NCBI GenBank assembly: GCA_040755835.1
Contig: JBFMAB010000080.1
Coordinates: 1 to 64,000, forward strand
Source of the DNA: JADLDB01 sp040755835
Lineage (GTDB): Bacteria; Myxococcota; Myxococcia; Myxococcales; Myxococcaceae
Reading direction: 5' to 3'
Length of the DNA: 64,000 bases
The first letter of the stretch is position 1, and every line of letters begins with the position of its first letter. Shown here one piece after another: positions 27,041-35,994 of the stretch. Made by a program: the position numbers and the translations under genes. Under the pieces are notes generated by a model. The model saw only the letters and a list, made by a program, of their open reading frames with translations. It had not been told where the DNA came from and did not search any database.

Positions 27041-28993
27041 ATGGCGGACCGCCTCGGCCCCTACACGCTGGACAAGCGCATCGGCGCCGGCGGCATGGCC
27101 GACGTCTTCCTCGCGCGCGGGCCGATGGGCGTGTGCGTGGTGAAGCGGCCGCACCCGCAGCTGTGCGCGAACGCCGAGTTCGTCCGCATGTTCCTCGACG
27201 AGGCATCGCTGCTCGCGCAGCTGCACCACCCGGGCATCGCGCAGATCTTCGATCTCGGGCACGTGCGCGGCGTCTACTACCTGGCGATGGAGTACGTGCC
27301 GGGCTTCGACCTGATGACGATCAGCCTCGAGCACGAGCGGCATGGGGAGCTGATCGCGCCCGAGCTGTGCGCGCGCATCGTCGCCGACGCCGCCGCGGCG
27401 CTGCACTACGCGCACGAGGCCCGCGGCAAGAACGGGCAGCCGCTGAACATCGTCCACCGCGACGTCTCGCCCCACAACATCTTGTTGTCGACGACGGGCG
27501 TGGTGAAGCTGATCGACTTCGGCGTGGCGCGCGCCTCGACGGCGACGCACCGCACGCAGGCCGGCTTCGTGAAGGGGAAGTACCCGTACATGTCGCCCGA
27601 GCAGATCACCGGGCAGGACATCGACCGGCGCGTCGACGTCTACGCGCTCGGCCTGGTGCTGTACGAGCTCTTGACGAACGTGCGGGCGATCGCCGGAAAC
27701 ACGGAGCTCGAGCAGATCGAGAACGCGCGCTCGGCGCGGATCCGCCCCATCGAGCAGATCCGGCCCAACACGCCGGTGCCCCTGCGGCAGATCCTCGGCG
27801 GCTGCCTGCACCCATCGCCCAACGGCCGCTACCCGACGGCGGACCACCTGCGCGTCGATCTCGAGAAGTACCTGCAGCTCGTGCGGCAGCCGGTCGGCCA
27901 GGAGGATCTGCTGCGGCTGTTCCGGGTCGTCGCCGCCGAGGTGAGCCACGCGGACTTCGGCGCGGACGAGCCGTCGCGACCCACCCAGCAGGAGCAACTC
28001 GTGGTGGCGGACACGCTGCCGCCCGACGCCAACGTCTCGCCGGACGATCCGATCGGCTTCGCGCCGACGGTGCCGTCCCTGCCCCGGCCGGCGGCGTCCT
28101 TCGTCGCCGACCAATCGACGGCGCCGGGCGCCCTGAAGCTGGAGAAGGTGGTGTCCGGGCCAGGGACGGCCGCGGTGGATCTCCCGCCGGTCAGCACCTC
28201 CCCACAGGTCGGGCCGGCCGTGCCCCACGACGTCGCCGTCGCGCCGACGCGCTTGCTGCCGCCCAGCGGCATGCGCGCCGCGCCTTCGCCGCCGGGCCGA
28301 AGTCGCGTCGCCGCGCTGGCAGCCGTCGGGCTCCTGCTGGCCGTGACCGCCGGCGGATTCGCGTGGTGGCGCAGCCAGGCGGGCGACGCCGCGCCCGACG
28401 CGGGCGTGCCGGTGGCGGTGGTGCCGGCGGTGGACGCGGGCCCGGCCGAGGCGGAGCCGGACGCCGGAGCGGCGGTGGCGCTCGCCGGGGACGATGGTGG
28501 GGCCGAGGCGGCGGCCGACGCCGGGGACTTCGAGCCCGAACCCGTGCGCATCGCCCTGCTGCGGGTGGACGCCAGCCCCGCGTCGAAGGTGTACGTCGAT
28601 GGCAAGGAGCACGGGGACACGCCGCTCGAGCTGCAGCTGCTCGCCGGGGACTACACCGTGACCGTGCGCAACGACGCGGCGGGCTTTGTCCGGTCCCGCC
28701 GCTTCACGCTGGCCGCGGGCGAGCTGAAGCGCTGGGTGGCCACCGCCCCGCAGGCCGCGAAGGGCACGCTGGAGATCACCGCGCAGCCCTTCGCCACCAT
28801 GCTGGTCGACGGGAAGAAGGTGACGAAGGTGCCGGTGAGCCTCATCACCCTCGAGCTGACCGCCGGCACGCACCGCGTCGAGCTGGTGCTGGAGGAGCAG
28901 AGCCTGCCCGCGCCGCGCAGGAAGAAGCGCTCGGTGACGGTGAAGCCCGACGCGACCACGCGGCTCACCGTGAACATGCTCGCGGACGACTGA
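27041..28993 (+). CDS. Ser/Thr protein kinase with membrane anchor and PEGA-like domains
   Basis: About 650 residues. The cytoplasmic kinase domain spans about residues 6-280: glycine loop GAGGMADVF, Lys35 in VCVVKRP, catalytic loop HRDVSPHN, DFGVA, and MSPEQ. The HRDVSPHN form, with Val-Ser instead of Leu-Lys, is common among myxobacterial kinases. A Pro/Ala-rich linker leads to one membrane helix (around ALAAVGLLLAVTAGGFAWW). Outside the membrane come two PEGA-like repeats (SKVYVDGKEHGDTPLELQ and ATMLVDGKKVTKVPVSL). It probably senses an envelope signal. GTG 27038 is an alternative start. Confidence 0.92.
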   Translation: MADRLGPYTLDKRIGAGGMADVFLARGPMGVCVVKRPHPQLCANAEFVRMFLDEASLLAQLHHPGIAQIFDLGHVRGVYYLAMEYVPGFDLMTISLEHERHGELIAPELCARIVADAAAALHYAHEARGKNGQPLNIVHRDVSPHNILLSTTGVVKLIDFGVARASTATHRTQAGFVKGKYPYMSPEQITGQDIDRRVDVYALGLVLYELLTNVRAIAGNTELEQIENARSARIRPIEQIRPNTPVPLRQILGGCLHPSPNGRYPTADHLRVDLEKYLQLVRQPVGQEDLLRLFRVVAAEVSHADFGADEPSRPTQQEQLVVADTLPPDANVSPDDPIGFAPTVPSLPRPAASFVADQSTAPGALKLEKVVSGPGTAAVDLPPVSTSPQVGPAVPHDVAVAPTRLLPPSGMRAAPSPPGRSRVAALAAVGLLLAVTAGGFAWWRSQAGDAAPDAGVPVAVVPAVDAGPAEAEPDAGAAVALAGDDGGAEAAADAGDFEPEPVRIALLRVDASPASKVYVDGKEHGDTPLELQLLAGDYTVTVRNDAAGFVRSRRFTLAAGELKRWVATAPQAAKGTLEITAQPFATMLVDGKKVTKVPVSLITLELTAGTHRVELVLEEQSLPAPRRKKRSVTVKPDATTRLTVNMLADD

Positions 28994-29004
28994 ATGGGGG
29001 CTCG

Positions 29005-29616
29005 TCAGCGCCGGGGCAGCACGGTGACGCTGACCGGACCGCCCGGCTCGGTGGACGCGTCGAGGAGCGCCGTCCAGCGCGGCTGCAGCGCGGCGCGCAG
29101 GCGCTCGGCGACGTCCAGCGGTCGCTCGCCCGCCTCCAGCGCGAGGCGCCAGGCCTGTCCGTCCACGCGGAGCACGAGGCGCGAGTGGCCGCGCGCATTG
29201 CCGCGCAGCGTGAAGCGGTTGGGCCCGGTGCGGCGCACCCGCTGCCTCGCGTCGCGCGAGGTGCAGAAGACGTCGGGCTGCCGGTGCGTGACGGTGCGCA
29301 GCACGGTGAGGATGATCGCGTCGCCGCCGTGGGAGAGCAGCGGCACGTAGCCGTCGGGCAGCGCCTCCTGCAGCGTGGCCTTGAGCGCGTCGACGCCGAG
29401 CAGCAGCGGCAGGCTGACGCTGACGAAGGTGTGATCGACCCGCAGCGAGACGGTCGCGAACGGGCCCCGCGCCGCCACGCCGTCGCGCGCCACGCGCATC
29501 AGGAGCGTGCCCGTCGTCAGCTCGCTCACCTCGACGCTGGCCGAGGCGGAGAGCACCTGCACGTCGGCGGCGCGGCCGGCGGAGGCCCGGGGGACGACGG
29601 GGAGCGCGGCGGACAT
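29005..29616 (-). CDS. unknown protein, paralogue of the next gene
   Basis: About 203 residues from ATG 29616; ATG 29640 is also possible. No family is recognised. It lacks a signal peptide and membrane segment, and is predicted beta-rich. The C-terminal half (RVRRTGPNRFTLRG ... ALLDAS) aligns with the same part of the neighbouring gene (RVRQLGENRVEFLG ... ALVDGS), so the two are diverged tandem duplicates. An inverted repeat ATGTTC-GGCT-GAACAT at 29625-29640 lies just before ATG 29616. Confidence 0.65.
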   Translation of the reverse strand: MSAALPVVPRASAGRAADVQVLSASASVEVSELTTGTLLMRVARDGVAARGPFATVSLRVDHTFVSVSLPLLLGVDALKATLQEALPDGYVPLLSHGGDAIILTVLRTVTHRQPDVFCTSRDARQRVRRTGPNRFTLRGNARGHSRLVLRVDGQAWRLALEAGERPLDVAERLRAALQPRWTALLDASTEPGGPVSVTVLPRR

Positions 29617-29708
29617 ACCGATGGATGTTCGGCTGAACATCGCGCCGTTTTCCGCCGGGTGGTGTCAACGCCGGTTGCAGAACCGTCGCGCACCTGCGGC
29701 GCGGTGGC

Positions 29709-30296
29709 TCAGGCCACCTGCTCGAAGAAGTCCGCGTCCTTCCAGACGGCGACGGTGGAGCCGTCGACGAGCGCCCGGTAGCCGTGTGGCACGTTCGCGC
29801 CCACGCGGGCGGCGGTGGCCTGCGCTGAGCTGCCGGCCGGGATCGGCAGCGTCACCCGCCGGGAGTCGCACAGGATGGTGAGGTGCGCGTCGGCGGCGGC
29901 GGCGCCGAGGAACTCCACACGGTTCTCCCCCAGCTGCCTCACGCGCTGCACGGTGTCGGTGGACAGGATGCGCAGGCGCGGCGTCTTCGCCGCCGGCAGC
30001 ACGGCCTCGGTGAAGGCGACCTGCACGCCCTCGTCGCCGGCCCGGTGCGTCATCACGATGTCGCGGGGCAGGGCGCGGCGCAGCAGCGCCACCGCGTGCT
30101 CAGGCTTCGAGCGCCGCGCCAACTCGACCTCCAGGTGCTGCGACGGCGTGTCCAGCGCCAGCGCCGACGACGGGTCCGCGCTGATCTCCCCGGACAGCAG
30201 GAAGCGGCCCCCGCCGCGCCACGTCACCTCGAACGTCGGATCGTCCGTGTGCACCCGGAAGCGCGCGGTCGGCAGCTGGATCGGCCCGTCGTACAT
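29709..30296 (-). CDS. unknown protein, paralogue of the previous gene
   Basis: About 195 residues from ATG 30296. No family is recognised. Beta-rich with an Asp/Lys-rich end (VAVWKDADFFEQVA). ATG 30296 is preferred because a TATCGG -10-like element lies 13 bases upstream (30304-30309); a GTG at 30323 would place that element inside the gene. The 92-base gap to its paralogue carries no clear promoter, so they are probably co-transcribed. Confidence 0.65.
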   Translation of the reverse strand: MYDGPIQLPTARFRVHTDDPTFEVTWRGGGRFLLSGEISADPSSALALDTPSQHLEVELARRSKPEHAVALLRRALPRDIVMTHRAGDEGVQVAFTEAVLPAAKTPRLRILSTDTVQRVRQLGENRVEFLGAAAADAHLTILCDSRRVTLPIPAGSSAQATAARVGANVPHGYRALVDGSTVAVWKDADFFEQVA

Positions 30297-30609
30297 GGGC
30301 GCGCCGATACACCCGGAGCCCACTTCGACGGAAGGGGTCGACCGAAGTTGCTGGAAATACAGGGCGTCTGGGCTGGCGGGGGCACCGCCCGAGCGCGCCG
30401 CGCTGGCAGCCCAGGCGTCTGAGCGCCTGGACGGCCAAGCGCACCAGCCGGCTCACGGACTTCCGCAGCACCAAGGGCAGTCGTCACGGCTTGAACGTTT
30501 GCGCGAGGCCGGGTGAGCGCGCTCGCCATGCCTGCGTGCGGCCGCGCCGCGGAGGCTCGGGTTGGCCAACCGCCGCGGCGATCCACGGACGGCGTGTCGG
30601 CGTGGCAGC
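30297..30609. other. intergenic stretch without a convincing gene
   Basis: About 313 bases between divergent genes. Apart from the -10-like TATCGG at 30304-30309 on the minus strand nothing was recognised. Short frames on both strands are Arg/Ala/Pro-rich, as random high-G+C sequence gives. Confidence 0.5.
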
Positions 30610-31158
30610 ATGGGGCGGGTGCGGGACGGGCCGGTCCGGAGAGTGCTCAAGGCGGTGGCGCGGGCGGTGGGGCGCCTCGAGCTGGCGCTGCGGCGCTGGG
30701 GCCTGGCGCGCCGTGGCGAGCCCCGCTACCGGCTGGCGGGGACGTGCAACGGCTGCGGGAAGTGCTGCGAGGCGCCCTCGATGCAGGTGGACCGGGTCAC
30801 CTGGTACCTCCGGAGCGCGCGCGCCGTGTTCGTGTGGTGGCAGCGCGAGGTGAACGGCTTCCTGCTTCAGGACGCCGATCCGCGCTTCCGCCTGCTGATC
30901 TTCAAGTGCACGCACTACGACCCGGTGACGAGGCGCTGCGACTCGTACGACAGCCGGCCGCTCATGTGCCGCGACTACCCGGTGAACCTCACGTACGACG
31001 CGGTGCCGACGCTGTTCGACGAATGCAGCCATGTGGTCGTCGACCGCAAGGCGGACGCGCTGCGGAAGGCGCTGGCGGACGCGGGCCTCTCGGGCGAGGA
31101 GCTCGAGGCCGCCGAGAAGCGGCTGTACTTGAAGGATCCGGATCGCCCGGGCCGTTGA
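30610..31158 (+). CDS. YkgJ-type cysteine-cluster protein
   Basis: 182 residues. The hallmark is CNGCGKCCEAPS, followed by a CTHYDPVTRRCDSYDSRPLMCRDYP-like region carrying further cysteines; this matches the CxxCxxCC family thought to bind a metal or Fe-S cluster. No activity is established for it. ATG 30610 is the first ATG that leaves a sensible basic leader; upstream in-frame starts read Arg-rich intergenic sequence. Convergent with the ccm operon, only four bases between the two stops. Confidence 0.85.
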   Translation: MGRVRDGPVRRVLKAVARAVGRLELALRRWGLARRGEPRYRLAGTCNGCGKCCEAPSMQVDRVTWYLRSARAVFVWWQREVNGFLLQDADPRFRLLIFKCTHYDPVTRRCDSYDSRPLMCRDYPVNLTYDAVPTLFDECSHVVVDRKADALRKALADAGLSGEELEAAEKRLYLKDPDRPGR

Positions 31159-31162
31159 GGTT

Positions 31163-32146
31163 TCAGGGCCCCTGCGGCGCGCCGGCGAGCTCGGCCTTCA
31201 TCTTCTCGACCTCCGCGCGGATCATCGGCGGCTGCTCCGACGGCGGCGCGGTGTTGACGTACAGCTCGAGGTCGCGCACCGCGCGGCGCTCGTCGTTCTG
31301 CTCCAGCGCCAGCAGGCCCGCGTAGAGGTGCGCGTCGTAGGCCTCGGGGTAGTTGGCGCCGAGGCGCTCGAGCTCGCTCTGCGCGCCGGCCACGTCGCCG
31401 TCCACCGCGCGTAGCACGGCCCGGCCGACGCGCCCGCGCACGTGGTACGGGTCGAGCAGCGCCGCGCGGGCCAGCAGCGGCTTCGCCTCGTTGAAGCTCT
31501 GCAGGCTGATGAGGTGCATCGCGAGGCCCGTCACCGCCTCGATGTCGTCGGGGTCGGCTTGCACCCGCGACGCGAGCGCCTCCAGCTTCGGGTCGGCCTG
31601 CGGTTGCCTGGGGCCGCCCGGCTGCGGGCTCCCCACCGCGCCGCCCATGCCGGGCGGGCCATCAACCCGTGCGTTCTCGGGGTTCGACACGGACATGCCG
31701 AGGTACGCGAAGAAGGCCACCACCAGCCCCCCGACGAGCGCGCCGCCGACCGCCGGGTGCTGCGCGAAGAAGCCCGTGTCCTTCGCCGCGTCCTGCGCCT
31801 TCTTCTCGAGGCGCGCCTGCGCCTTGAGGGCCTCGTGCTTCGCGCCGTCGCGCTCGCGCAAGGCCGCCGCGGCCGCCTGCTCGAGGCGCGCGTGCTCCCG
31901 CTCCCACACGTCCGCGGGCACGAGGTGCTTGTTGGCGATGTGCTCCTTCAGCTCGCCCAGCAGGCGCTGGTACTTCGCCTCGAGATCGTCGGACACCGCG
32001 GTCGCCGGGGCGGGCTCGGGGTTCGCCCGGTCGGCGGGCTTCGTGACGGGCGCCGCGCGCTTCGAGGTGAAGAGGAAGACCAGCGCCGCCACGACGCCCG
32101 CGGCGAGCATGAGCAACCCGGGCAGCCAGTTCGTCTCGTGGTTCAT
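31163..32146 (-). CDS. ccmI: CcmI-like TPR cytochrome c biogenesis factor
   Basis: 327 residues. An N-terminal membrane helix (about 7-26), a charged coiled segment (DDLEAKYQRLLGELKEHI), a second helix (about 125-146) and a TPR region at about 190-315 (AVTGLAMHLISLQSFNEAKPLLARAALLDP). This is the CcmI/CycH layout; its TPR part presents apocytochrome c to the haem ligation complex. Last gene of the ccm operon; ATG 32146 overlaps the ccmH stop by four bases. Confidence 0.85.
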   Translation of the reverse strand: MNHETNWLPGLLMLAAGVVAALVFLFTSKRAAPVTKPADRANPEPAPATAVSDDLEAKYQRLLGELKEHIANKHLVPADVWEREHARLEQAAAAALRERDGAKHEALKAQARLEKKAQDAAKDTGFFAQHPAVGGALVGGLVVAFFAYLGMSVSNPENARVDGPPGMGGAVGSPQPGGPRQPQADPKLEALASRVQADPDDIEAVTGLAMHLISLQSFNEAKPLLARAALLDPYHVRGRVGRAVLRAVDGDVAGAQSELERLGANYPEAYDAHLYAGLLALEQNDERRAVRDLELYVNTAPPSEQPPMIRAEVEKMKAELAGAPQGP

Positions 32147-32610
32147 TTCTCGAGGTCCGCCCGTACCTTCGCGAGGTAGTCGTCGGCCGGCGCGTCCGTC
32201 GCGGGCGTGGCGGGCGCGGCCACCGGGCCCTTCTTCGACTGGTTCCAGATCACGAAGAGGCCTATCGCCAGGAGGAGGACAGGGAACACCCACAAGCCCA
32301 GCGTGACGCCCGACTTCCTCGGTTCCATCAACGCCCACTCGCCGTACCGCTCGACGAAATAGTCGTAGATCTCGTCGTCCGTCTTCCCTTCGGCGACCAG
32401 CTCACGCACCTTGTCCAGCTGCGCGCGCGCCATGGAGGCCGGCGAGTCGGCGATGGACACACCCTGGCACACCGCGCACCGCAGGTGCTTGCCCAGCGCC
32501 TGCACGCGGGCCTCGCGCTGGGCGTCGAGCGGATCGGCCACCGGGCGCTGCGGGGCGTACCCGTCCTGCGCGAGCGTCAAGCCGGCCACCAGCGTCAGCG
32601 CGATCAACAT
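32143..32610 (-). CDS. ccmH: cytochrome c maturation protein CcmH
   Basis: 155 residues. Signal sequence, the redox motif LRCAVCQ, EIYDYFVERYGEWALMEP, then one membrane helix near residue 105-125. It keeps apocytochrome cysteines reduced for haem attachment. ATG 32610 is preceded by GAGGTG six bases upstream, which favours it over the GTG at 32619. Confidence 0.93.
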   Translation of the reverse strand: MLIALTLVAGLTLAQDGYAPQRPVADPLDAQREARVQALGKHLRCAVCQGVSIADSPASMARAQLDKVRELVAEGKTDDEIYDYFVERYGEWALMEPRKSGVTLGLWVFPVLLLAIGLFVIWNQSKKGPVAAPATPATDAPADDYLAKVRADLEK

Positions 32611-32620
32611 GCCGGGCACC

Positions 32621-33145
32621 TCACTTGAGGATCGTCTCCAGGTGTGCCGCGAACTCCCGCGGGTCGACGAAGGGCGCCGCTACCTTGTGGTGGATGATGC
32701 CGTTCCGGTCGATGAAGTACGTCTCGGGCACGCCCGACACGCCGTAGTCGACGGCCACGGTGGACTTCGGATCGAACAGCTGCACGAAGCTCCAGCCGTT
32801 GCGCTGCAGGAACTGCCTGGTGTTCTTCTCGTTGTCCTCGAAGACGATGCCGAGGAACACGGCCTGGTTGGCGTACTTCTTCGCCGCCCAGTCCAACACC
32901 GGGTGCTCCGTCTGGCAGGGGCCGCACCAGGTCGCCCAGAAGTTGATGACGATCGGCTTGCCCTTGAAGTCCGAGAGCGACACCGTCGCGTCGCTGTCGA
33001 GGCGCTTGATGGTGAAGTTCGGCGCCGGCTTGCCCGACAGCAGGAAGGGCACCGCGTGTGGATCCGTGCCGAAGCCCTTCGCCATCACGTAGACGATGAG
33101 CCCGATGAGGGCGAAGGCGCTGCCGACGGCGATCGTCCGCTTCAC
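32621..33145 (-). CDS. ccmG: thiol:disulfide interchange protein CcmG/DsbE
   Basis: 174 residues. A membrane anchor (about 5-22) and a periplasmic thioredoxin fold with NFWATWCGPCQ as active site, and the cis-Pro loop GVSGVPETYFID. It passes reductant to CcmH or the apocytochrome. GTG 33145 overlaps the ccmF stop by four bases. Confidence 0.95.
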   Translation of the reverse strand: MKRTIAVGSAFALIGLIVYVMAKGFGTDPHAVPFLLSGKPAPNFTIKRLDSDATVSLSDFKGKPIVINFWATWCGPCQTEHPVLDWAAKKYANQAVFLGIVFEDNEKNTRQFLQRNGWSFVQLFDPKSTVAVDYGVSGVPETYFIDRNGIIHHKVAAPFVDPREFAAHLETILK

Positions 33146-35154
33146 GGGGCACCCTGCGCGGCGGCCGGCGTGGGCGCGGACGCCTCGGCCGTCCTCGTCT
33201 TGCGCTGCGGCCACAGGGCGATCGCCGTGCCCAGCACGAGAATCGGGATCGCCAGGTACCAGATCCACCCGACGAGCGGGAACACCCAGGCGTTGAAGCT
33301 GGCGGTGCCCGCCTTGTTGTCGAAGTTGAGCAGCGACACGTACACGTCGCGCAGGAACATCGCCTTCACGCTCGGCGAGCCGATCGGGTCGTTCGAGCGC
33401 TCGTAGTAGTTCATGCGCGGCGCGAGCTGGCCGTGGCGCTGGATCTCTTCGCCGGCGGGGCTCACCAGCGTGAGGTTCGCCGCCATGTACTCGCGGTGCG
33501 GCTCCCGGCCGCTCTCCAGCCCGTCGAAGCGCACCTTCCACTGGCCGATCGTCATCGTCTCGCCCGGGCGGAGCGTGCCGGTGCCGTGCTCCTTGTACGC
33601 GCTCGAGGCCGCCACGCCGACGACGATGGCGACGATGCCCAGGTGCACGACGTACCCGCCGAAGCGGCGGCGCGCGCGGGTGGCGCTGCGCAGGAACGCC
33701 GTCACCGCGTCCTCCTTCTGCTCGGCCATGCGCTGCCGCGCCGGGAGGAACAGCTCGCGCAGCGTCACCACCACCACGAAGGCCGAAAGCCCGAAGGCCG
33801 CGAGCGGCATGAAGCCGCGGTACCCCGCCACCGCGCACAGCACCACGGTGAGGACGCCCGCGCCCGCCGGCAGCAGCACCTGCTTCTGCAGCACCTTCGG
33901 GTCCGCGGCGCCCCACGGCAGCACCGGCCCGACGCCCATCAGGAAGGTCATCGCCAGGCCCAGCGGCAGCGCCATCTGGTTGAAGTAGGGCTCACCGACG
34001 GTGATCTTCTTCGCGAAGAAGGCCTCGGTGGCCAGCGGGTACACGGTGCCCAGCAGCACCACGAAGGTCATCGCCGCGAACACCAGGTTGTTGAGGAGGA
34101 TGCTGCCTTCCCGGGACACCACCGTGCCCAGGTGGCTCTCGGCGACCAGCAGGTAGCCGCGCGAGGCGAGCAGCGCGACCGAGAAGACCAGCACGATGGC
34201 AATGAAGACGAGGAACGTCGGTCCGATGTCCGACTGCGTGAAGCTGTGCACCGAGTTGAAGACGCCCGAGCGCGTCATGAACGTGCCGATGATGGTCAGC
34301 ACGAAGCTGGCCAGCGCCAGCGCGATGGTCCACAGCTTGAGCGACTTCTTCCGCTCGAGCACCATCGTGGAGTGCATGAACGCGGTGGCGGTGAGCCACG
34401 GCATGAAGGACGCGTTCTCCACCGGGTCCCACGCCCAGTACCCGCCCCAGCCGAGCACCGCGTACGCCCACCAGCCGCCGAGGATGATGCCGATCGAAAG
34501 GAACAGCCACGGCACCAGCGTCCACTTGCGCAGCGGCACGAGCCACGCGTCGCCCAGCTCACCCCGCAAGAGCGCAGCGGCCGCGATGCCGAACGGCACC
34601 GTCATGCCCACGTAGCCGAGGTACAGCATCGGCGGGTGGATGATCATGAGCGGGTGGTTCTGCAGGAGCGGGTTGGGGCCCGGGCCGTCCGCCGGCGGGT
34701 TCGGGATCGCCGTCCACGGGTTGGCAGGGCCGGCGATCAGGAAGCCGAAGAACACCGCGATCGCCGACATCACGCCCAGCGTGAGCAGCATGTAACGGCC
34801 GTGCTCTCTCCGGTAGATCCACGTGAAGGCGAGCAGGTAGGTGCCCATGATCGCGCCCCAGAAGAGGATCGAGCCTTCCAGCGCGCTCCACAGCGAGACG
34901 ATGGTGAAGATGGTGGGCGTCGCCCGGCTGCCGACCTGCGAGACGTACTTCACCGAGAAGTCGTGCTCGAGCAGCGCCTTCACCATCACCGCGTTCGAGA
35001 GGATCATCGAGCCCGCGAAGCCGTACACGGCCCGCTGGACCCACGGCAGCGCGCCGTCGCGACGCGTCAGCCCGGTGACGACGCCCACGACCGCCGCGAA
35101 GGCCGCGCACAGCAGCCCCAGCAGCACCAGCCCATATCCGAGAGTCGAGTTCAC
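33142..35154 (-). CDS. ccmF: haem lyase CcmF
   Basis: 670 residues, multipass, usual length. The tryptophan-rich WWD haem-handling motif (GGYWAWDPVENASFMPW) and conserved histidines (HPPMLYLGYVG, MHSTMVLE) are present, and a periplasmic domain follows near the C-terminus. It ligates haem from holo-CcmE to CxxCH motifs of apocytochromes. Confidence 0.97.
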   Translation of the reverse strand: MNSTLGYGLVLLGLLCAAFAAVVGVVTGLTRRDGALPWVQRAVYGFAGSMILSNAVMVKALLEHDFSVKYVSQVGSRATPTIFTIVSLWSALEGSILFWGAIMGTYLLAFTWIYRREHGRYMLLTLGVMSAIAVFFGFLIAGPANPWTAIPNPPADGPGPNPLLQNHPLMIIHPPMLYLGYVGMTVPFGIAAAALLRGELGDAWLVPLRKWTLVPWLFLSIGIILGGWWAYAVLGWGGYWAWDPVENASFMPWLTATAFMHSTMVLERKKSLKLWTIALALASFVLTIIGTFMTRSGVFNSVHSFTQSDIGPTFLVFIAIVLVFSVALLASRGYLLVAESHLGTVVSREGSILLNNLVFAAMTFVVLLGTVYPLATEAFFAKKITVGEPYFNQMALPLGLAMTFLMGVGPVLPWGAADPKVLQKQVLLPAGAGVLTVVLCAVAGYRGFMPLAAFGLSAFVVVVTLRELFLPARQRMAEQKEDAVTAFLRSATRARRRFGGYVVHLGIVAIVVGVAASSAYKEHGTGTLRPGETMTIGQWKVRFDGLESGREPHREYMAANLTLVSPAGEEIQRHGQLAPRMNYYERSNDPIGSPSVKAMFLRDVYVSLLNFDNKAGTASFNAWVFPLVGWIWYLAIPILVLGTAIALWPQRKTRTAEASAPTPAAAQGAP

Positions 35155-35179
35155 GAAACTCCTTCGTCGGTGCGCCCGG

Positions 35180-35647
35180 TCACGGATCGGCCTGGGTGAC
35201 GGTTTCCTTCCACGACCCCTCGGGCATGCCGCCGTCGTGCGGCGCCTTGTACTCGTTCGAGTGGTTCACCATCAGCCGGTTGGTCTTGAAGGTGTTGTCC
35301 CGCTGGAGGCTGCCTTCCACCACCACCCCGATGCCCTCGCGGAACATCTGCGGCGGCGTCTCGTGCGCCACCACCGTCACGTGCGCGGCGCCGGGCGCGT
35401 GCGAGTCGGCCACCGAGAAGGTGATGGTGGTGTGCTCGGTGTTCCACGACACGCTGCCGGGCACCACCACGCCGCCGAGGCGCACCGTCGCGCCGTAGGC
35501 CTTGTCACCCTGCGCCTGCATCTCGGACGGCTTCCAGTAGTACACGAGGTTGTCGCCCATGTTGCCCAGCGCGATCCACGCGAGCGCGCCTCCGGCGACG
35601 AGGATCGCGCCGACGGCGACGAGGCGGTTGCGGGTCTCAGGCGTCAT
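35180..35647 (-). CDS. ccmE: haem chaperone CcmE
   Basis: 155 residues. N-terminal membrane anchor (about 8-27), an OB-fold, and the haem-binding segment NRLMVNHSNEY in which His129 is the expected covalent haem ligand, two residues before the Tyr. Carries haem from CcmABCD to CcmF. ATG 35647 overlaps the ccmD-like stop by four bases. Confidence 0.95.
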   Translation of the reverse strand: MTPETRNRLVAVGAILVAGGALAWIALGNMGDNLVYYWKPSEMQAQGDKAYGATVRLGGVVVPGSVSWNTEHTTITFSVADSHAPGAAHVTVVAHETPPQMFREGIGVVVEGSLQRDNTFKTNRLMVNHSNEYKAPHDGGMPEGSWKETVTQADP

Positions 35648-35994
35648 GGCACGTCTCCAGACGGGGGCTGCGCGCCAGGCCGGCGCGTCCACAGCGACAG
35701 GGCATAGAGCGCGAGGCCCAGCAGGGCCACCGCGTACGAGGCGTAGACGTAACCCCAACCGCCCTCGATGACGCCGGACGGGACGGCCTTCTCGATGCCC
35801 TGCGGGTGCTGCGGCGCGGGGGCGGGCGCGGGCGTCGGCTCTTCCTGCGCGGCGACGACGGGCGTGGGCGCCGCGTTCTCGGCGGGCGCCACCGCGGCCG
35901 GCGTGGGGCGGGGATCCGGCGGCGGCATGTTCGCGAGCGCCGCGCCCGCGAAGGCGAGCGCGGCCGCGAGGGCCGGCAGGCGGGCGGGCTTCAC
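35644..35994 (-). CDS. ccmD: CcmD-like protein with secreted Pro/Ala-rich N-terminal extension
   Basis: 116 residues, far longer than the usual CcmD of 40-70. The C-terminal membrane segment GYVYASYAVALLGLALYALSLW with the basic RR after it is the CcmD signature. In front of it is a signal-peptide-like stretch (PALAAALAFAGAALA) and about 50 Pro/Ala-rich residues, which should lie in the periplasm. CcmD holds CcmE to CcmC. GTG 35994 overlaps the ccmC stop by four bases, and its own stop overlaps ccmE, placing it exactly where ccmD belongs. Confidence 0.75.
   Translation of the reverse strand: MKPARLPALAAALAFAGAALANMPPPDPRPTPAAVAPAENAAPTPVVAAQEEPTPAPAPAPQHPQGIEKAVPSGVIEGGWGYVYASYAVALLGLALYALSLWTRRPGAQPPSGDVP

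Noticed and set aside
29625..29640. ATGTTC-GGCT-GAACAT inverted repeat as a LexA box
   Set aside because: The known Gram-positive-type box is GAAC-N4-GTTC, the opposite orientation of half-sites; the gene has no link to DNA repair. It may still be an operator of another kind or chance.
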